Under the pieces are notes generated by a model, which was not told the DNA's origin, made no database searches, and worked only from the letters and a program-made list of their open reading frames with translations. Position numbers and translations under genes: made by a program. Of a stretch of DNA of 64,000 nt, positions 25,421 to 33,558 are shown one piece after another. Each line of letters opens with the position of its first letter. Within the stretch, counting starts at the first letter, position 1. Source of the DNA: DATBLZ01 sp036555065 (GTDB lineage Bacteria > Pseudomonadota > Gammaproteobacteria > Steroidobacterales > Rariloculaceae); NCBI GenBank assembly GCA_036555065.1, contig DATBLZ010000028.1, positions 1 to 64,000 of the forward strand, in the 5' to 3' direction.

Positions 25421-25915
25421 CTATTCCAGGAGCTCTCGAGCTTTGGCAACACCCGCTTTCGCACACTCGTCGTCGGTCGTCTGATTCGACCCCGAGCTCG
25501 CGACGGCCCCAATGATCTCATCGCCCGACATGATCGGCACGCCGCCGCCGAGCGCCAAGATGCCCGGCACATCGCGTTGCGGAGCTAGAGCCGGATCGGC
25601 TGCAGTGCGCGCCTGAAACTCGAGCGTCGAGGTGCGAAAGATCAGCGCCGTGTACGCCTTGCCACGGGCCATTTCGATGGTCGCAGGGCTTGCTTGCTCG
25701 TGGCGCAGCAACACGAGCAGATTGCCGGCACGATCGACGACGGCGGCGGCGGTGCGGAACCCTTTCGACGCGCACTCGGCGAGAGTCGCTTCGGCGATAG
25801 CCTTCGCCGCTGCGAAAGAAAGGATGCGCTGCGTGACCACTCCCTGTGCAGGAGAATCGATGGCCGCGAGAAGCGCCATCGTCGCCAAGGCCGATATCAG
25901 CGTGGTTCGCAACAT
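25421..25915 (-). CDS. Exported GlcG/HbpS family protein
   Basis: A 164-residue protein from Met at 25915, with a signal peptide (MLRTTLISALATMALLAA, cleavage near SPAQG). The GlcG fold is marked by AVVDRAGNLLVLLRHEQA, GKAYTALIFRTST, GILALGGGVPIM and IIGAVASSGSN. HbpS of Streptomyces binds heme; GlcG function in glycolate and aromatic operons is unclear. It is the first gene of the catabolic operon. An in-frame Met twelve codons earlier is less likely because the signal peptide begins at MLRTT. Confidence 0.75.
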   Translation of the reverse strand: MLRTTLISALATMALLAAIDSPAQGVVTQRILSFAAAKAIAEATLAECASKGFRTAAAVVDRAGNLLVLLRHEQASPATIEMARGKAYTALIFRTSTLEFQARTAADPALAPQRDVPGILALGGGVPIMSGDEIIGAVASSGSNQTTDDECAKAGVAKARELLE

Positions 25916-26023
25916 GCCGTCCGGGCGGCGCGTGCCGCGCGATGCCGACACGCTAGCACAAGACGTTGTTGCGCGTGCAGAGTTCGTTCATCATGACCGC
26001 ATCATCCGACGAGGGGCGCTGCC

Positions 26024-26251
26024 ATGAACACCTCGGCCGACCGCGAAACACCGGTGCTTCTGTGGCCGTTCGTCATGCTCTGGGCGTTCGTCGGATTCGT
26101 GCTGCGCACTGTCGGCCGGATCCTCTGCGCCGTGCTCGGGCTTGCGCTCATGGCCGCGGGCGTTGCGCTTACGCTGACCGTCGTCGGCGCGATCGCCGGC
26201 ATCCCGCTCACGGCATTCGGCTTGTTGCTGCTCGTGCGAGCCTTGTTCTGA
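26024..26251 (+). CDS. Small two-helix membrane protein, unknown function
   Basis: A 75-residue protein with two hydrophobic segments (about 12-30 and 37-72), the second rich in Gly, Ala and Leu. No family was recognised. It lies 108 bases from the divergent GlcG-like gene. Its TGA shares its last base with the ATG of the Rieske gene, so the two are translationally coupled and probably work at the same membrane. Confidence 0.6.
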   Translation: MNTSADRETPVLLWPFVMLWAFVGFVLRTVGRILCAVLGLALMAAGVALTLTVVGAIAGIPLTAFGLLLLVRALF

Positions 26252-26814
26252 TGACAGGGCGCCGGCGGCTGCTCAAGTTGCTCGCCGTTTTCGGGCTCGG
26301 GCTGCCGCGCTCTGTGCTGCGCGCCGACACGGGCGATGCGGGCGCGGCGCCGCAGGAGAACGACCGGCTCGTCTTCGCTTTCGGCAAGCGCGCCGGTGAG
26401 CCGATCGCTCCCGAGGATCTCGAGGTCGGCGCGAAACAAGTGTTCGCCTATCCAGAGGATCCTGCTACGGGGCTCATCAAGAGCGGCAGCCGCTTGAACC
26501 AAGTCGTTCTCGTGCGCCTCGATCCCGCGGGCTTCAAGGCAGAGACGCTCGCGCGTGCCGCCGCAGGCGTCGTCGGGTACTCGGGCGTCTGCTCGCACAC
26601 GGGCTGCGACGTCACGGATTGGTTCGCCGACGTGCGCCGCTTCAAGTGCCCGTGCCACGAGTCGGAATTCGATCCGAGCGACGCCGCGCGCGTCGTCGGC
26701 GGGCCGGCGCCTTGGCAGCTCGCGGCGTTGCCGCTCAAGATCGTCGACGGCAAGCTCGCAGTTGCGGGCGCTTTCGAGGGCCGGCTCGGCTTCCTACAGC
26801 CGGATCAGTTATAG
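26251..26814 (+). CDS. Tat-exported Rieske [2Fe-2S] protein
   Basis: A 187-residue protein. The N-terminus MTGRRRLLKLLAVFGLG resembles a twin-arginine signal or anchor. The cluster ligands are Cys114 and His116 in VCSHTGC and Cys133 and His136 in CPCHESEFD. Cys119 and Cys135 would form the disulfide typical of high-potential bc1-type Rieske centres. No cytochrome b or c1 gene is adjacent, so it is not a normal petA; a role as an electron shuttle for a periplasmic oxidase is possible. The ATG is coupled to the small membrane protein gene. The TAG stop lies in a truncated REP (TAGGAGCGG). Confidence 0.85.
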   Translation: MTGRRRLLKLLAVFGLGLPRSVLRADTGDAGAAPQENDRLVFAFGKRAGEPIAPEDLEVGAKQVFAYPEDPATGLIKSGSRLNQVVLVRLDPAGFKAETLARAAAGVVGYSGVCSHTGCDVTDWFADVRRFKCPCHESEFDPSDAARVVGGPAPWQLAALPLKIVDGKLAVAGAFEGRLGFLQPDQL

Positions 26815-26847
26815 GAGCGGTTTTGTAGGAGCGGCTCTAGCCGCTTT
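26811..26847 (+). repeat. REP elements, locus 3 (one truncated, one complete)
   Basis: A truncated head (ATAGGAGCGG, 26811-26820) contains the Rieske stop codon TAG. A complete copy with GGAGCGGCTCTAGCCGC follows at 26825-26847. The complete copy ends directly at the GGAG that serves as ribosome site for dsbA. Confidence 0.7.
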
Positions 26848-26857
26848 GGAGAAGACC

Positions 26858-27493
26858 GTGAAACGACTAGCTCTAATTGCAACCTGTTTGCTCGCCGTCG
26901 TCGTGGTGTCGCCCGGCATCGCGCAACCCGTCGAAGGCCGCGATTACGTGCTCGTGCAGCCGCCGCAGCCGACCAACGACGCGAATCACATCGTCGTGAC
27001 CGAGTTCTTCTCGTATCAGTGCCCGCATTGCTTCGCGTTCTCCTCTGTGCTCAACGAGTGGGTCAGCCGGCTTCCGGCGGACACGGTTTTTGATCGCGTG
27101 CCGGTATCGATCGGGTACGCGACCTGGGCGCCGATTGCGCGGGCCTACTACGCGCTACAGATGATGGGCAAGCTCGAGGCGCTCGATGCAGCGATTTTTC
27201 GCGCGATCCACGTTCAGCGCGTGCCGCTCGCCGATGAGGCGGCGATTGCAACTTGGGTTTCAGCGCAGGGCGTGAATAGGGATGAATTCACGTCGACGTA
27301 CAGATCGTTCAGCGTCAATACGTTCGCGACACGCGCCGAGCAAACGTCGCGGACGTATCGCATTCCGAGCGTGCCGACGCTGGCCGTCGACGGTAAGTAT
27401 TTGGTGCGGATCTCGGACGACGGCGAGTTCACGAGGCAGCTCGCGATCGTCGACGCGTTAATCGAGAAGGCGCGCGCGGAGAAGGCACGGTAG
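26858..27493 (+). CDS. dsbA: Thiol:disulfide interchange protein DsbA
   Basis: The periplasmic disulfide oxidase. The protein has 211 residues from a GTG at 26858, with TTTGGAGAAGACC as ribosome site. A signal peptide (KRLALIATCLLAVVVVSPGIAQ) is followed by the thioredoxin domain with the active site Cys55-Pro-His-Cys58 (FSYQCPHCFAF). The helical insert lies at about 85-150, and the cis-proline loop is SVPTLAVDG. No dsbB is visible. It would supply disulfides for the many exported proteins nearby, including the vicinal-cysteine PQQ dehydrogenase at 49859. Confidence 0.9.
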   Translation: MKRLALIATCLLAVVVVSPGIAQPVEGRDYVLVQPPQPTNDANHIVVTEFFSYQCPHCFAFSSVLNEWVSRLPADTVFDRVPVSIGYATWAPIARAYYALQMMGKLEALDAAIFRAIHVQRVPLADEAAIATWVSAQGVNRDEFTSTYRSFSVNTFATRAEQTSRTYRIPSVPTLAVDGKYLVRISDDGEFTRQLAIVDALIEKARAEKAR

Positions 27494-27508
27494 CCATTCG
27501 GCCCGCGA

Positions 27509-27988
27509 ATGAAATTCGATCAAGCAATGGCGTTCATTCGAAACCGTGGGGTCGTGCTCGAGTCGGCGCAGGGGCCCGTGCCGCGGATGGCCGAGCTCAT
27601 CGCAGGCGAGCCGATCAAAGGCAGCTGGTGGGCACACCCGAAGAGTCACTCGATATTCGCAGTCGTCACGCAGATCAAGGAATCGCCGGACATTCTCGTT
27701 TGCCGCCTCGTCGAAGGTAAGATCACGTATGTGCACCGCCGTCTTTGGCCCGCGCTCGTTCGGCTCGCGGACCGTTTCGGCGCGGCGAACCTCGCGCAGG
27801 TGCGTGACGAGCACACGAGCGCGGGGCACCATGTGAGCCGTCGCGTGCCGTTCCCGAAGTGGGTCCCTGCCGATGTGATCGCGGCCGCGCGCGGGCTCGA
27901 TGAACGGCAGGCGCTTGCGACTCTCGGCGGCTGGGCAAGCGCAACCACAGCGGCGCGAAAAAAGAAGAAAAGGCGCTCGCATGAATAG
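27509..27988 (+). CDS. Conserved hypothetical protein with basic tail
   Basis: A 159-residue soluble protein of unknown function. It opens MKFDQAMAFIRNRGVVLESAQGP and has PIKGSWWAHPKSHSIFAV, VCRLVEGKITYVHRRLWPALVRLA and VPFPKWVP; this arrangement recurs in proteobacterial proteins that carry no functional label. The last 15 residues (ARKKKKRRSHE) are very basic, which would suit nucleic-acid binding. It starts 15 bases after dsbA and overlaps the PQQ sugar dehydrogenase gene by 8 bases. Confidence 0.7.
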   Translation: MKFDQAMAFIRNRGVVLESAQGPVPRMAELIAGEPIKGSWWAHPKSHSIFAVVTQIKESPDILVCRLVEGKITYVHRRLWPALVRLADRFGAANLAQVRDEHTSAGHHVSRRVPFPKWVPADVIAAARGLDERQALATLGGWASATTAARKKKKRRSHE

Positions 27989-29162
27989 GGCCGACGTCCG
28001 TATTCCGATGATTCTCGCAAGTCTCTGCGCAGCGAACATCGCGAGCGCACAAGATCTGCGCGGCTCGCCGCCGCTGCCGCCGTTGCCGCAAGTCTATGAA
28101 ACCTCGGAGCACCGGATCCGCGTCGTCGAGATCGCAGGCGGACTCGAGAATCCCTGGAGCCTCGCTTTCTTGCCGAACGGCGACATGCTCGTCACGGAGC
28201 GCATAGGAAGGCTGCGCATTCTGCGCAACGGCGTGCTCGATCCGACGCCGATCGCCGGCGTTCCGGCGGTTCGCAATACGATTCTCGGCGGCTTGCACGA
28301 CGTGCTGCTGCATCCCGATTTCGCGACCAACGGCATTCTCTACTTGAGCTATGCGAAAGGCGGCGAGGGCGATTTGGCGACGACGGCCGTGTCACGCGGC
28401 CGGTTCGACGGCACGAAGCTCGATGCCGTCGAGGAGATCTTCGTCGCCGAGAACTGGAGCACGTCGCCGACCAATTTCGGCGCGCGCATGGTGTTCGGCC
28501 GCGACGGCAAGCTCTACCTCACGGTCGGGGAGCGCCAGGAGCAGGATCGGGCGCAAAACACGCTGCTTCACGGCGGCAAGGTGCTCCGGCTCAACGACGA
28601 CGGCAGCGTGCCGGCCGACAATCCGTTCGTCGGCCGGGAAGGCTACCTTCCGGAGATTTACTCGCTCGGCCATCGCAGCCCGCAAGGTCTCGCCGTCCAT
28701 CCCGAGACGGGCGCGATCTGGGAGAACGAGCACGGCCCGCTCGGCGGCGACGAGATCAACATCATTCTGCCCGGCAAGAACTACGGCTGGCCGCTCGTGA
28801 CGTACGGCCGGGACTACGACGGCTCGATCATCAGCGAGCTCACGTCGCTTCCTAATCTCGAGCCGCCATTGATGTATTGGGTGCCGTCGATCGCGATCTC
28901 CGGCCTCACGTTCTACACGGGCGATCGATTCCCCGAGTGGAAGGGCAATGCGTTCGTCGGCTCGATGATGGCCGGCCGCATTCGCTGGACCGGCCACGTG
29001 CAGCGCCTGACGTTCGAGAACGGCCGGCCGATCCAGCGCGAGCCGATCCTCGTCGAGCTCCGCCAGCGCATCCGCGACGTGCGCGCGGGGCCCGACGGTT
29101 TGCTGTACGTGCTCACGGACCAGAATCCCGGTGTCGTGTTGCGCGTCGAGCCCGCGGAGTAG
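27981..29162 (+). CDS. PQQ-dependent sugar dehydrogenase (soluble GDH/Asd family)
   Basis: A 393-residue exported six-bladed beta-propeller of the glucose/sorbosone dehydrogenase family. After a signal peptide (residues 1-24, cleavage after IASAQ) come LENPWSLAFLPNGDMLVTER, LLHPDFATNGILYLSYA, FGRDGKLYLTVGER and LGHRSPQGLAVHPETGAIWENEHGP, the last holding the PQQ/Ca-site residues of Asd-type enzymes. It oxidises aldoses in the periplasm. No PQQ biosynthesis genes are in the window. The start overlaps the previous gene by 8 bases, and the stop is 2 bases before the carbonic anhydrase GTG. Confidence 0.88.
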   Translation: MNRADVRIPMILASLCAANIASAQDLRGSPPLPPLPQVYETSEHRIRVVEIAGGLENPWSLAFLPNGDMLVTERIGRLRILRNGVLDPTPIAGVPAVRNTILGGLHDVLLHPDFATNGILYLSYAKGGEGDLATTAVSRGRFDGTKLDAVEEIFVAENWSTSPTNFGARMVFGRDGKLYLTVGERQEQDRAQNTLLHGGKVLRLNDDGSVPADNPFVGREGYLPEIYSLGHRSPQGLAVHPETGAIWENEHGPLGGDEINIILPGKNYGWPLVTYGRDYDGSIISELTSLPNLEPPLMYWVPSIAISGLTFYTGDRFPEWKGNAFVGSMMAGRIRWTGHVQRLTFENGRPIQREPILVELRQRIRDVRAGPDGLLYVLTDQNPGVVLRVEPAE

Positions 29163-29164
29163 CC

Positions 29165-29800
29165 GTGGCCGTCCCAGTATCGGCGCTCGAAGCGCTCGGC
29201 CGACTGCGCGAAGGCAATCGCCGCTTTCTCTCCGGCAACCAGAGTCGTGACACGGCAACTAGTCATATACAGCGCATGGAGTCGCTCGCCGGTCAGCGGC
29301 CGTTCGCCGTGATCCTCGGATGCTCCGATTCGCGAGTGCCGGTCGAAACCGTTTTCGATCAGGGCTTCGGGGATCTGTTCGTCATCCGCGTTGCCGGGAA
29401 CATCGTGGCGCCATCGCAGATCGGCAGCGTCGAGTTTGCCGCAGAGAGGTTCGGCACGCGGCTCGTCGTCGTTCTCGGGCATACCCATTGCGGAGCGATC
29501 GAGGCGACGCTGGAGGAGCTGCAGCGCCCGACCGCGAGTCAATCGCGCAACCTCCATTCGATCGTTCAGCGCATTCAGCCGGCCGTCGAAGGTTTGCTCG
29601 CGACCGACCTCAAACGCGACTTCGTTGCGCTCGCCCGCCAAGCCGTGCGCGCCAACGTCCGCATTTCCGTGGACCACTTGCGTCATGGGTCGGACGTGCT
29701 CGAGGACCTTGCGGAAAAGGACGGTCTCCTCATCGTCGGCGCCGAGTATGCGCTCGAGAGCGGCGTCGTCGATTTCTTCGCCGGTGTGCCTGCGCGCTAG
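29165..29800 (+). CDS. Beta-class carbonic anhydrase
   Basis: A 211-residue enzyme interconverting CO2 and bicarbonate. The zinc ligands are Cys53 (LGCSDSR, with Asp55 and Arg57 forming the catalytic dyad), His106 and Cys109 (LGHTHCGA). The conserved VIRVAGNI and GSVEFA segments are present. GTG at 29165 is chosen because homology begins at SALEALGRLREGN and it sits 2 bases after the preceding stop. No signal peptide, so cytosolic. Confidence 0.92.
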   Translation: MAVPVSALEALGRLREGNRRFLSGNQSRDTATSHIQRMESLAGQRPFAVILGCSDSRVPVETVFDQGFGDLFVIRVAGNIVAPSQIGSVEFAAERFGTRLVVVLGHTHCGAIEATLEELQRPTASQSRNLHSIVQRIQPAVEGLLATDLKRDFVALARQAVRANVRISVDHLRHGSDVLEDLAEKDGLLIVGAEYALESGVVDFFAGVPAR

Positions 29801-29809
29801 GGAACGCGA

Positions 29810-30346
29810 ATGCACGGGGCCGAAAACGCAAGTAGGGTATTCCCGCTCGAAGGCGGCTGCGACTGCCGGCACGTGCGCTATCGCATGGCGACACCCCCGC
29901 TGTTCGTTCACTGCTGCCACTGCCGTTGGTGTCAACGCGAGACGGGCACGGCGTTTGCGCTCAATGCCCTGATCGAAGCCGCCCGCGTCACGTCGCTCGG
30001 GGCCGAGCCCGAGATCGTCCACACGCCGTCGGCGAGCGGCAAGGGGCAGGAAATTCTGCGCTGTCCGCAATGCCGTATCGCAGTTTGGAGCCACTATGCG
30101 GGCGCTGGGCCGGTCATTCGCTTCGTTCGCGTCGGCACGCTCGATGCGCCGGATCACTTGCCGCCCGACATTCACATCTTCACGTCGTCGAAGCAGCCGT
30201 GGGTCGTATTGCCCAAAGGAACGCCCGCGGTGGCCGACTTCTATAAACGCGAGCAGTATTGGCCGCAGCAGAGCCTCGCGCGCTGGGAAGCGGTCCGGCC
30301 CGAGATCGAGGAGTATCGCGCAAGGTCGCGGGGCAAGGCAGGCTAA
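29810..30346 (+). CDS. GFA/CENP-V family zinc protein
   Basis: A 178-residue protein with the family's cysteine set: CDC at 17-19, CHCRWC at 36-41 and CPQC at about 84-87, able to bind two zinc ions. The family was named after glutathione-dependent formaldehyde-activating enzyme (Gfa), though most members have no proven activity. The C-terminal third is longer than in Gfa, with QPWVVLPKGTPAV and a Trp/Glu-rich end. It sits 9 bases after carbonic anhydrase on the same strand. Confidence 0.85.
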   Translation: MHGAENASRVFPLEGGCDCRHVRYRMATPPLFVHCCHCRWCQRETGTAFALNALIEAARVTSLGAEPEIVHTPSASGKGQEILRCPQCRIAVWSHYAGAGPVIRFVRVGTLDAPDHLPPDIHIFTSSKQPWVVLPKGTPAVADFYKREQYWPQQSLARWEAVRPEIEEYRARSRGKAG

Positions 30347-30350
30347 ACGC

Positions 30351-30695
30351 ATGGCTGCGAAGATCGCCGATGTGCGCCGGTTCGCGCTGTCGCTCCCCAA
30401 AGTGACGGAAGAGCCCCATTTCCATTTGTCGTCGTTCCGAGTCCGCGGCAAAATCTTCGCGACCGTGCCTCCCGATGAGCAGCATCTGCATGTCTTCGTC
30501 GACGAACAGGAAAGGGAGCTAGCTATCGTGATGAATCCGAAGGCCAATGAGAAGCTGTGGTGGGGCAAGAACGTCGCGGGCCTGCGGGTTACGCTCGCCG
30601 CAGCGAAGCTTGCCGACGTCAAGTATCTGCTCGAGTCCGCATGGCGGCGCAAAGCGCCGAAGTCGTTGCAGCTGCAAACGGGAGGTCGATCGTGA
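30351..30695 (+). CDS. MmcQ/YjbR-like protein
   Basis: A 114-residue protein of the YjbR fold: IADVRRFALSLPKVTEEPHF, SFRVRGKIFATVPP, HLHVFVDE and the C-terminal LAAAKLADVKYLLESAWRRKAPKS. It lacks the long basic extensions of the paralogue at 18852. No enzyme function is known for the family. It starts 4 bases after the GFA gene, and its stop overlaps the next gene's GTG by 4 bases. Confidence 0.78.
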   Translation: MAAKIADVRRFALSLPKVTEEPHFHLSSFRVRGKIFATVPPDEQHLHVFVDEQERELAIVMNPKANEKLWWGKNVAGLRVTLAAAKLADVKYLLESAWRRKAPKSLQLQTGGRS

Positions 30696-31177
30696 CGAAA
30701 CAATCAGCGGCGCTCGCGGTCGTGCTCGTTTCGAGCGCGAGCGCGATCGCGGTGCGGGCCAACAGCGCTTCCATCGCCGACTTGGCATGGCTCTCGGGAT
30801 GTTGGGCCAGCGAGGACGCCGAGCTCGGCTCCGGAGAGCAATGGATGGCGCCGGCAGGGGGGACGATGTTCGGCGTGGGTCGAACGGTCAAGGCGGGCAC
30901 GACCGTGACGTTCGAGTTTCTCGAAATTCGCGAGACCCCTCCCGGCAAGCTCGTGTACGTCGCCCGACCTTCGGGGCAAGCAGAAGCCGCTTTTCCGTTG
31001 CAACGGATCGAACCCCGACTCGTCGTTTTCGAAAACTCGGCGCACGATTTCCCGCAGCGCGTCATCTATCGCCTCGAGGGCGAAGGTCTGCTTCGAGCTC
31101 GCATCGAAGGCACCGTCAACGGCGAAGCTCAAGGAGTCGATTTCCCGATGCGACGCGTTGCCTGCGAGGCGCCCTGA
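30692..31177 (+). CDS. Exported DUF6265-like protein
   Basis: A 161-residue protein from a GTG at 30692, with a signal peptide (residues 5-25). The mature part begins IADLAWLSGCWAS and contains EQWMAPAGGTMFGVGRTV and VVFENSAHDFPQRVIYRL. This pattern matches the DUF6265 family, a lipocalin-like beta barrel of unknown function. It is coupled on both sides: GTGA overlap with the YjbR-like gene and TGATG overlap with the amidase gene. Confidence 0.72.
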   Translation: MTKQSAALAVVLVSSASAIAVRANSASIADLAWLSGCWASEDAELGSGEQWMAPAGGTMFGVGRTVKAGTTVTFEFLEIRETPPGKLVYVARPSGQAEAAFPLQRIEPRLVVFENSAHDFPQRVIYRLEGEGLLRARIEGTVNGEAQGVDFPMRRVACEAP

Positions 31178-32646
31178 TGCACGCAACGCGGCGCGAGCTC
31201 ATGCAGGTGGGCCTTGCGACTGGCATGGCGCTCGCGGCTCCGCGCGTGCTCGCCCAGGCCACGGATCCCACCGAGCTCACGTTGACCGAGGCGTCGACAC
31301 TGTTGCGAACGCGTGCGATTTCGCCCGTCGAGCTCGTACAGGCGTATCTCGAGCGCATCGAACGGCTCGAGCCGCAGGTCAATTCATACATTACGGTGAC
31401 CGCGGCGCTCGCGCTCGAGCAGGCGCGGCTTCACGAGACCGAGCTTGTGGCCGGGCGCTGGCGCGGGCCGCTGCACGGCGTGCCCATTGCGCTCAAGGAC
31501 AACATCGATACGGCCGGCATTCGCACGACTGCCGCGAGTGCCGTGCTCGCCGAGCGTGTGCCGACGGCCGACGCCGAAGTCTACCGGCGCCTCAAGGATG
31601 CGGGCGCGGTATTGCTCGGCAAGCTCAACATGCACGAGTTCGCCTATGGCGGCACTTCGGCGATCACGCACTTCGGTCCGGTCCGGAATCCCTGGAGTCT
31701 CGAGCACATTCCGGGCGGCTCCTCGGGAGGCTCCGCGGCCGCAGTGGCCGCGCGGCTTTGCGCCGCCGCCCTCGGGACGGATACGCTCGCGTCGATTCGC
31801 CTGCCGGCCGCCTATTGCGGCATCGTGGGCTTCAAGCCTACGCACGGCCTTTCGAGCATCCGCGGCATCATCCCGGTTTCCGAATCGCTCGACCACGTCG
31901 GGCCGATGTCGCGCACGGTTGTCGATGCGGCGCTCGTGCTCGACGCAATCGCCGGGTACGACTCACTCGACTCCGTGAGCATCCGCGCGGACCTTCCGCG
32001 CTACGCAGGCGCTGGATACGAGAGCGCGACGCGCCTGCGAATCGGGATTCCGCGCGCGCCGTATTACGCCGATCTCGATCCCGACGTCGGCGCGGCGATC
32101 GAGGAAGCCTTGCGCGTGCTGCGGACGCTCGCCGGCGGCACGCGCGACGTCACGCTGCCGGAGCCGCCGAGCTTCGTGCCGTTGCTCGCCGAGAGCTACG
32201 CGTACCATGAGCAGTATTTAGCGGACCCGGCGAATCACGAGCTCTACGACCCGTTGACTCTCTCGCGAATCATCGCGGCCGGCGAGGTGCCAGTCGAAGA
32301 CTACGTGAACGCCCGCAACGAGCTCGCGCTCGTCCGCGCCTCGATCGCCGACGTTTTCCGCGACGTGGATCTCCTCGTTACGCCGACGACGCCGAGCTTA
32401 CCCGAGCTCATCAGCAATCCGCAGAACCCGAACGTGCCGTCGGGCGCGGAGGTATCCGTGCGTAACACAGCCCCGTTCAATCTCTACGGGATTCCGACGA
32501 TCTCCGTGCCCTGCGGCTTCAGTCGCTCGGGGCTGCCGATCGGGTTGCAGATCAGCGGTCCGCGGCTCAGCGAGGTTTCGGTTTTGGCGCTCGCGCACGC
32601 CTACGAGCAGGCGACGGAGTGGCACCGCCGCCGGCCGCCGCTCTGA
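31177..32646 (+). CDS. Amidase-signature enzyme, exported, with altered nucleophile loop
   Basis: A 489-residue amidase-signature protein. Lys107 (ALKDNID) and cis-Ser182 (GGSSGGS) of the Ser-cisSer-Lys triad are in place. The nucleophile loop, normally GTDTGGSIRxPA, reads GTDTLASIRLPA: Ser206 remains but the two glycines before it are Leu204-Ala205. These backbone positions line the oxyanion hole, so activity or specificity may differ. The N-terminus (TRRELMQVGLATGMALAAP) resembles a Tat signal. It resembles GatA, but the export signal and context argue against a gatCAB role. TGATG coupling to the preceding gene. Confidence 0.85.
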   Translation: MHATRRELMQVGLATGMALAAPRVLAQATDPTELTLTEASTLLRTRAISPVELVQAYLERIERLEPQVNSYITVTAALALEQARLHETELVAGRWRGPLHGVPIALKDNIDTAGIRTTAASAVLAERVPTADAEVYRRLKDAGAVLLGKLNMHEFAYGGTSAITHFGPVRNPWSLEHIPGGSSGGSAAAVAARLCAAALGTDTLASIRLPAAYCGIVGFKPTHGLSSIRGIIPVSESLDHVGPMSRTVVDAALVLDAIAGYDSLDSVSIRADLPRYAGAGYESATRLRIGIPRAPYYADLDPDVGAAIEEALRVLRTLAGGTRDVTLPEPPSFVPLLAESYAYHEQYLADPANHELYDPLTLSRIIAAGEVPVEDYVNARNELALVRASIADVFRDVDLLVTPTTPSLPELISNPQNPNVPSGAEVSVRNTAPFNLYGIPTISVPCGFSRSGLPIGLQISGPRLSEVSVLALAHAYEQATEWHRRRPPL

Positions 32647-32695
32647 TGGGGTAAACTGAGCGCAGAATTCCGAGATCCACTGTCAGAGGCTTTCA

Positions 32696-33550
32696 ATGAA
32701 ATCCAACAAGCGACTCTCGGCGCTGGTCGCGCTTTGTGTTTCGGCGGCTACGATCGCGATCGCGCAGAGCGAGCCGGCACCGCCCGCGACGCCGCGCATC
32801 TACATCTTCGACAACGGCGGGATCAGCGGCCTCGATCCGGCGCTTTTCAATTTCACGCGCGCGGAGCTCGCCGAAGTCGATTTCGTCAACCGTTCGTACC
32901 TCATCGTGCACCCGCGAGGCACGCTGATGTTCGACGCAGGCGCGGTGCCCGACAGCGCATTCGTGGGTCACGAAGGGCCGGTCGTCGAAGGCGTCGTGAC
33001 GGCAACGCAGCCGCTCTTGCCGCAGCTCGCAGCCGCGGGCTATGTGCCCGCGGACATCGACTTCTTCGCGATGTCGCACTACCACTCGGACCACACGGCG
33101 AACGCGAATGCGTTCGCAGGCGCGACGTGGATCGTGCAGCAGGCCGAGCGCGACTACATGTTCAGCGAAGCGCCGCAGGGCATCATTCGCGTCGATACCT
33201 ACGATCAGCTGCGCAACTCCAAGACAATACTGCTCAACAACGAGGACCACGACGTGTTCGGCGACGGCAGCGTCGTCATCATGTCGACTCCGGGCCACAC
33301 ACCCGGCCATCAAGTTCTGGTCGTGAAGCTCGCGAACGCGGGCACGATCGTGCTCGGCGGGGATCTCTACCATTACCCCGAGGAGCGCACGACGGGCCGC
33401 TTGCCGACGTTCGAGTTCGATGTCGAGAAATCGCGGGTGTCGCGCGCCAAGATGGAGGCGTTTCTCAAGGAGACCGGCGCCACGTTTTGGATCGAGCACG
33501 ACAAGGCGACGCACGCGGCGCTGCCGAAGCCGCCCGGCTACGTGGATTGA
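32696..33550 (+). CDS. Exported metallo-beta-lactamase-fold hydrolase, AHL-lactonase-like
   Basis: A 284-residue MBL protein with a signal peptide (cleavage near AIAQS). The metal motif is His128-Tyr-His130-Ser-Asp132-His133; later ligands are the His in STPGHTPGH and the Asp in LGGDLYHY, with a final His in WIEHDKATH. The order and the IEHDK ending resemble the N-acyl-homoserine lactonase family (AiiA/AttM), but the export signal is unusual for that role. A lactone or ester substrate in the periplasm is likely. GAGGCTTTCA precedes the ATG. Confidence 0.82.
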   Translation: MKSNKRLSALVALCVSAATIAIAQSEPAPPATPRIYIFDNGGISGLDPALFNFTRAELAEVDFVNRSYLIVHPRGTLMFDAGAVPDSAFVGHEGPVVEGVVTATQPLLPQLAAAGYVPADIDFFAMSHYHSDHTANANAFAGATWIVQQAERDYMFSEAPQGIIRVDTYDQLRNSKTILLNNEDHDVFGDGSVVIMSTPGHTPGHQVLVVKLANAGTIVLGGDLYHYPEERTTGRLPTFEFDVEKSRVSRAKMEAFLKETGATFWIEHDKATHAALPKPPGYVD

Positions 33551-33558
33551 GAGGAATC

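Noticed and set aside
31177..32646. Amidase as GatA of the tRNA amidotransferase
   Set aside because: It has a signal-like N-terminus, a changed nucleophile loop and no gatB or gatC neighbour.
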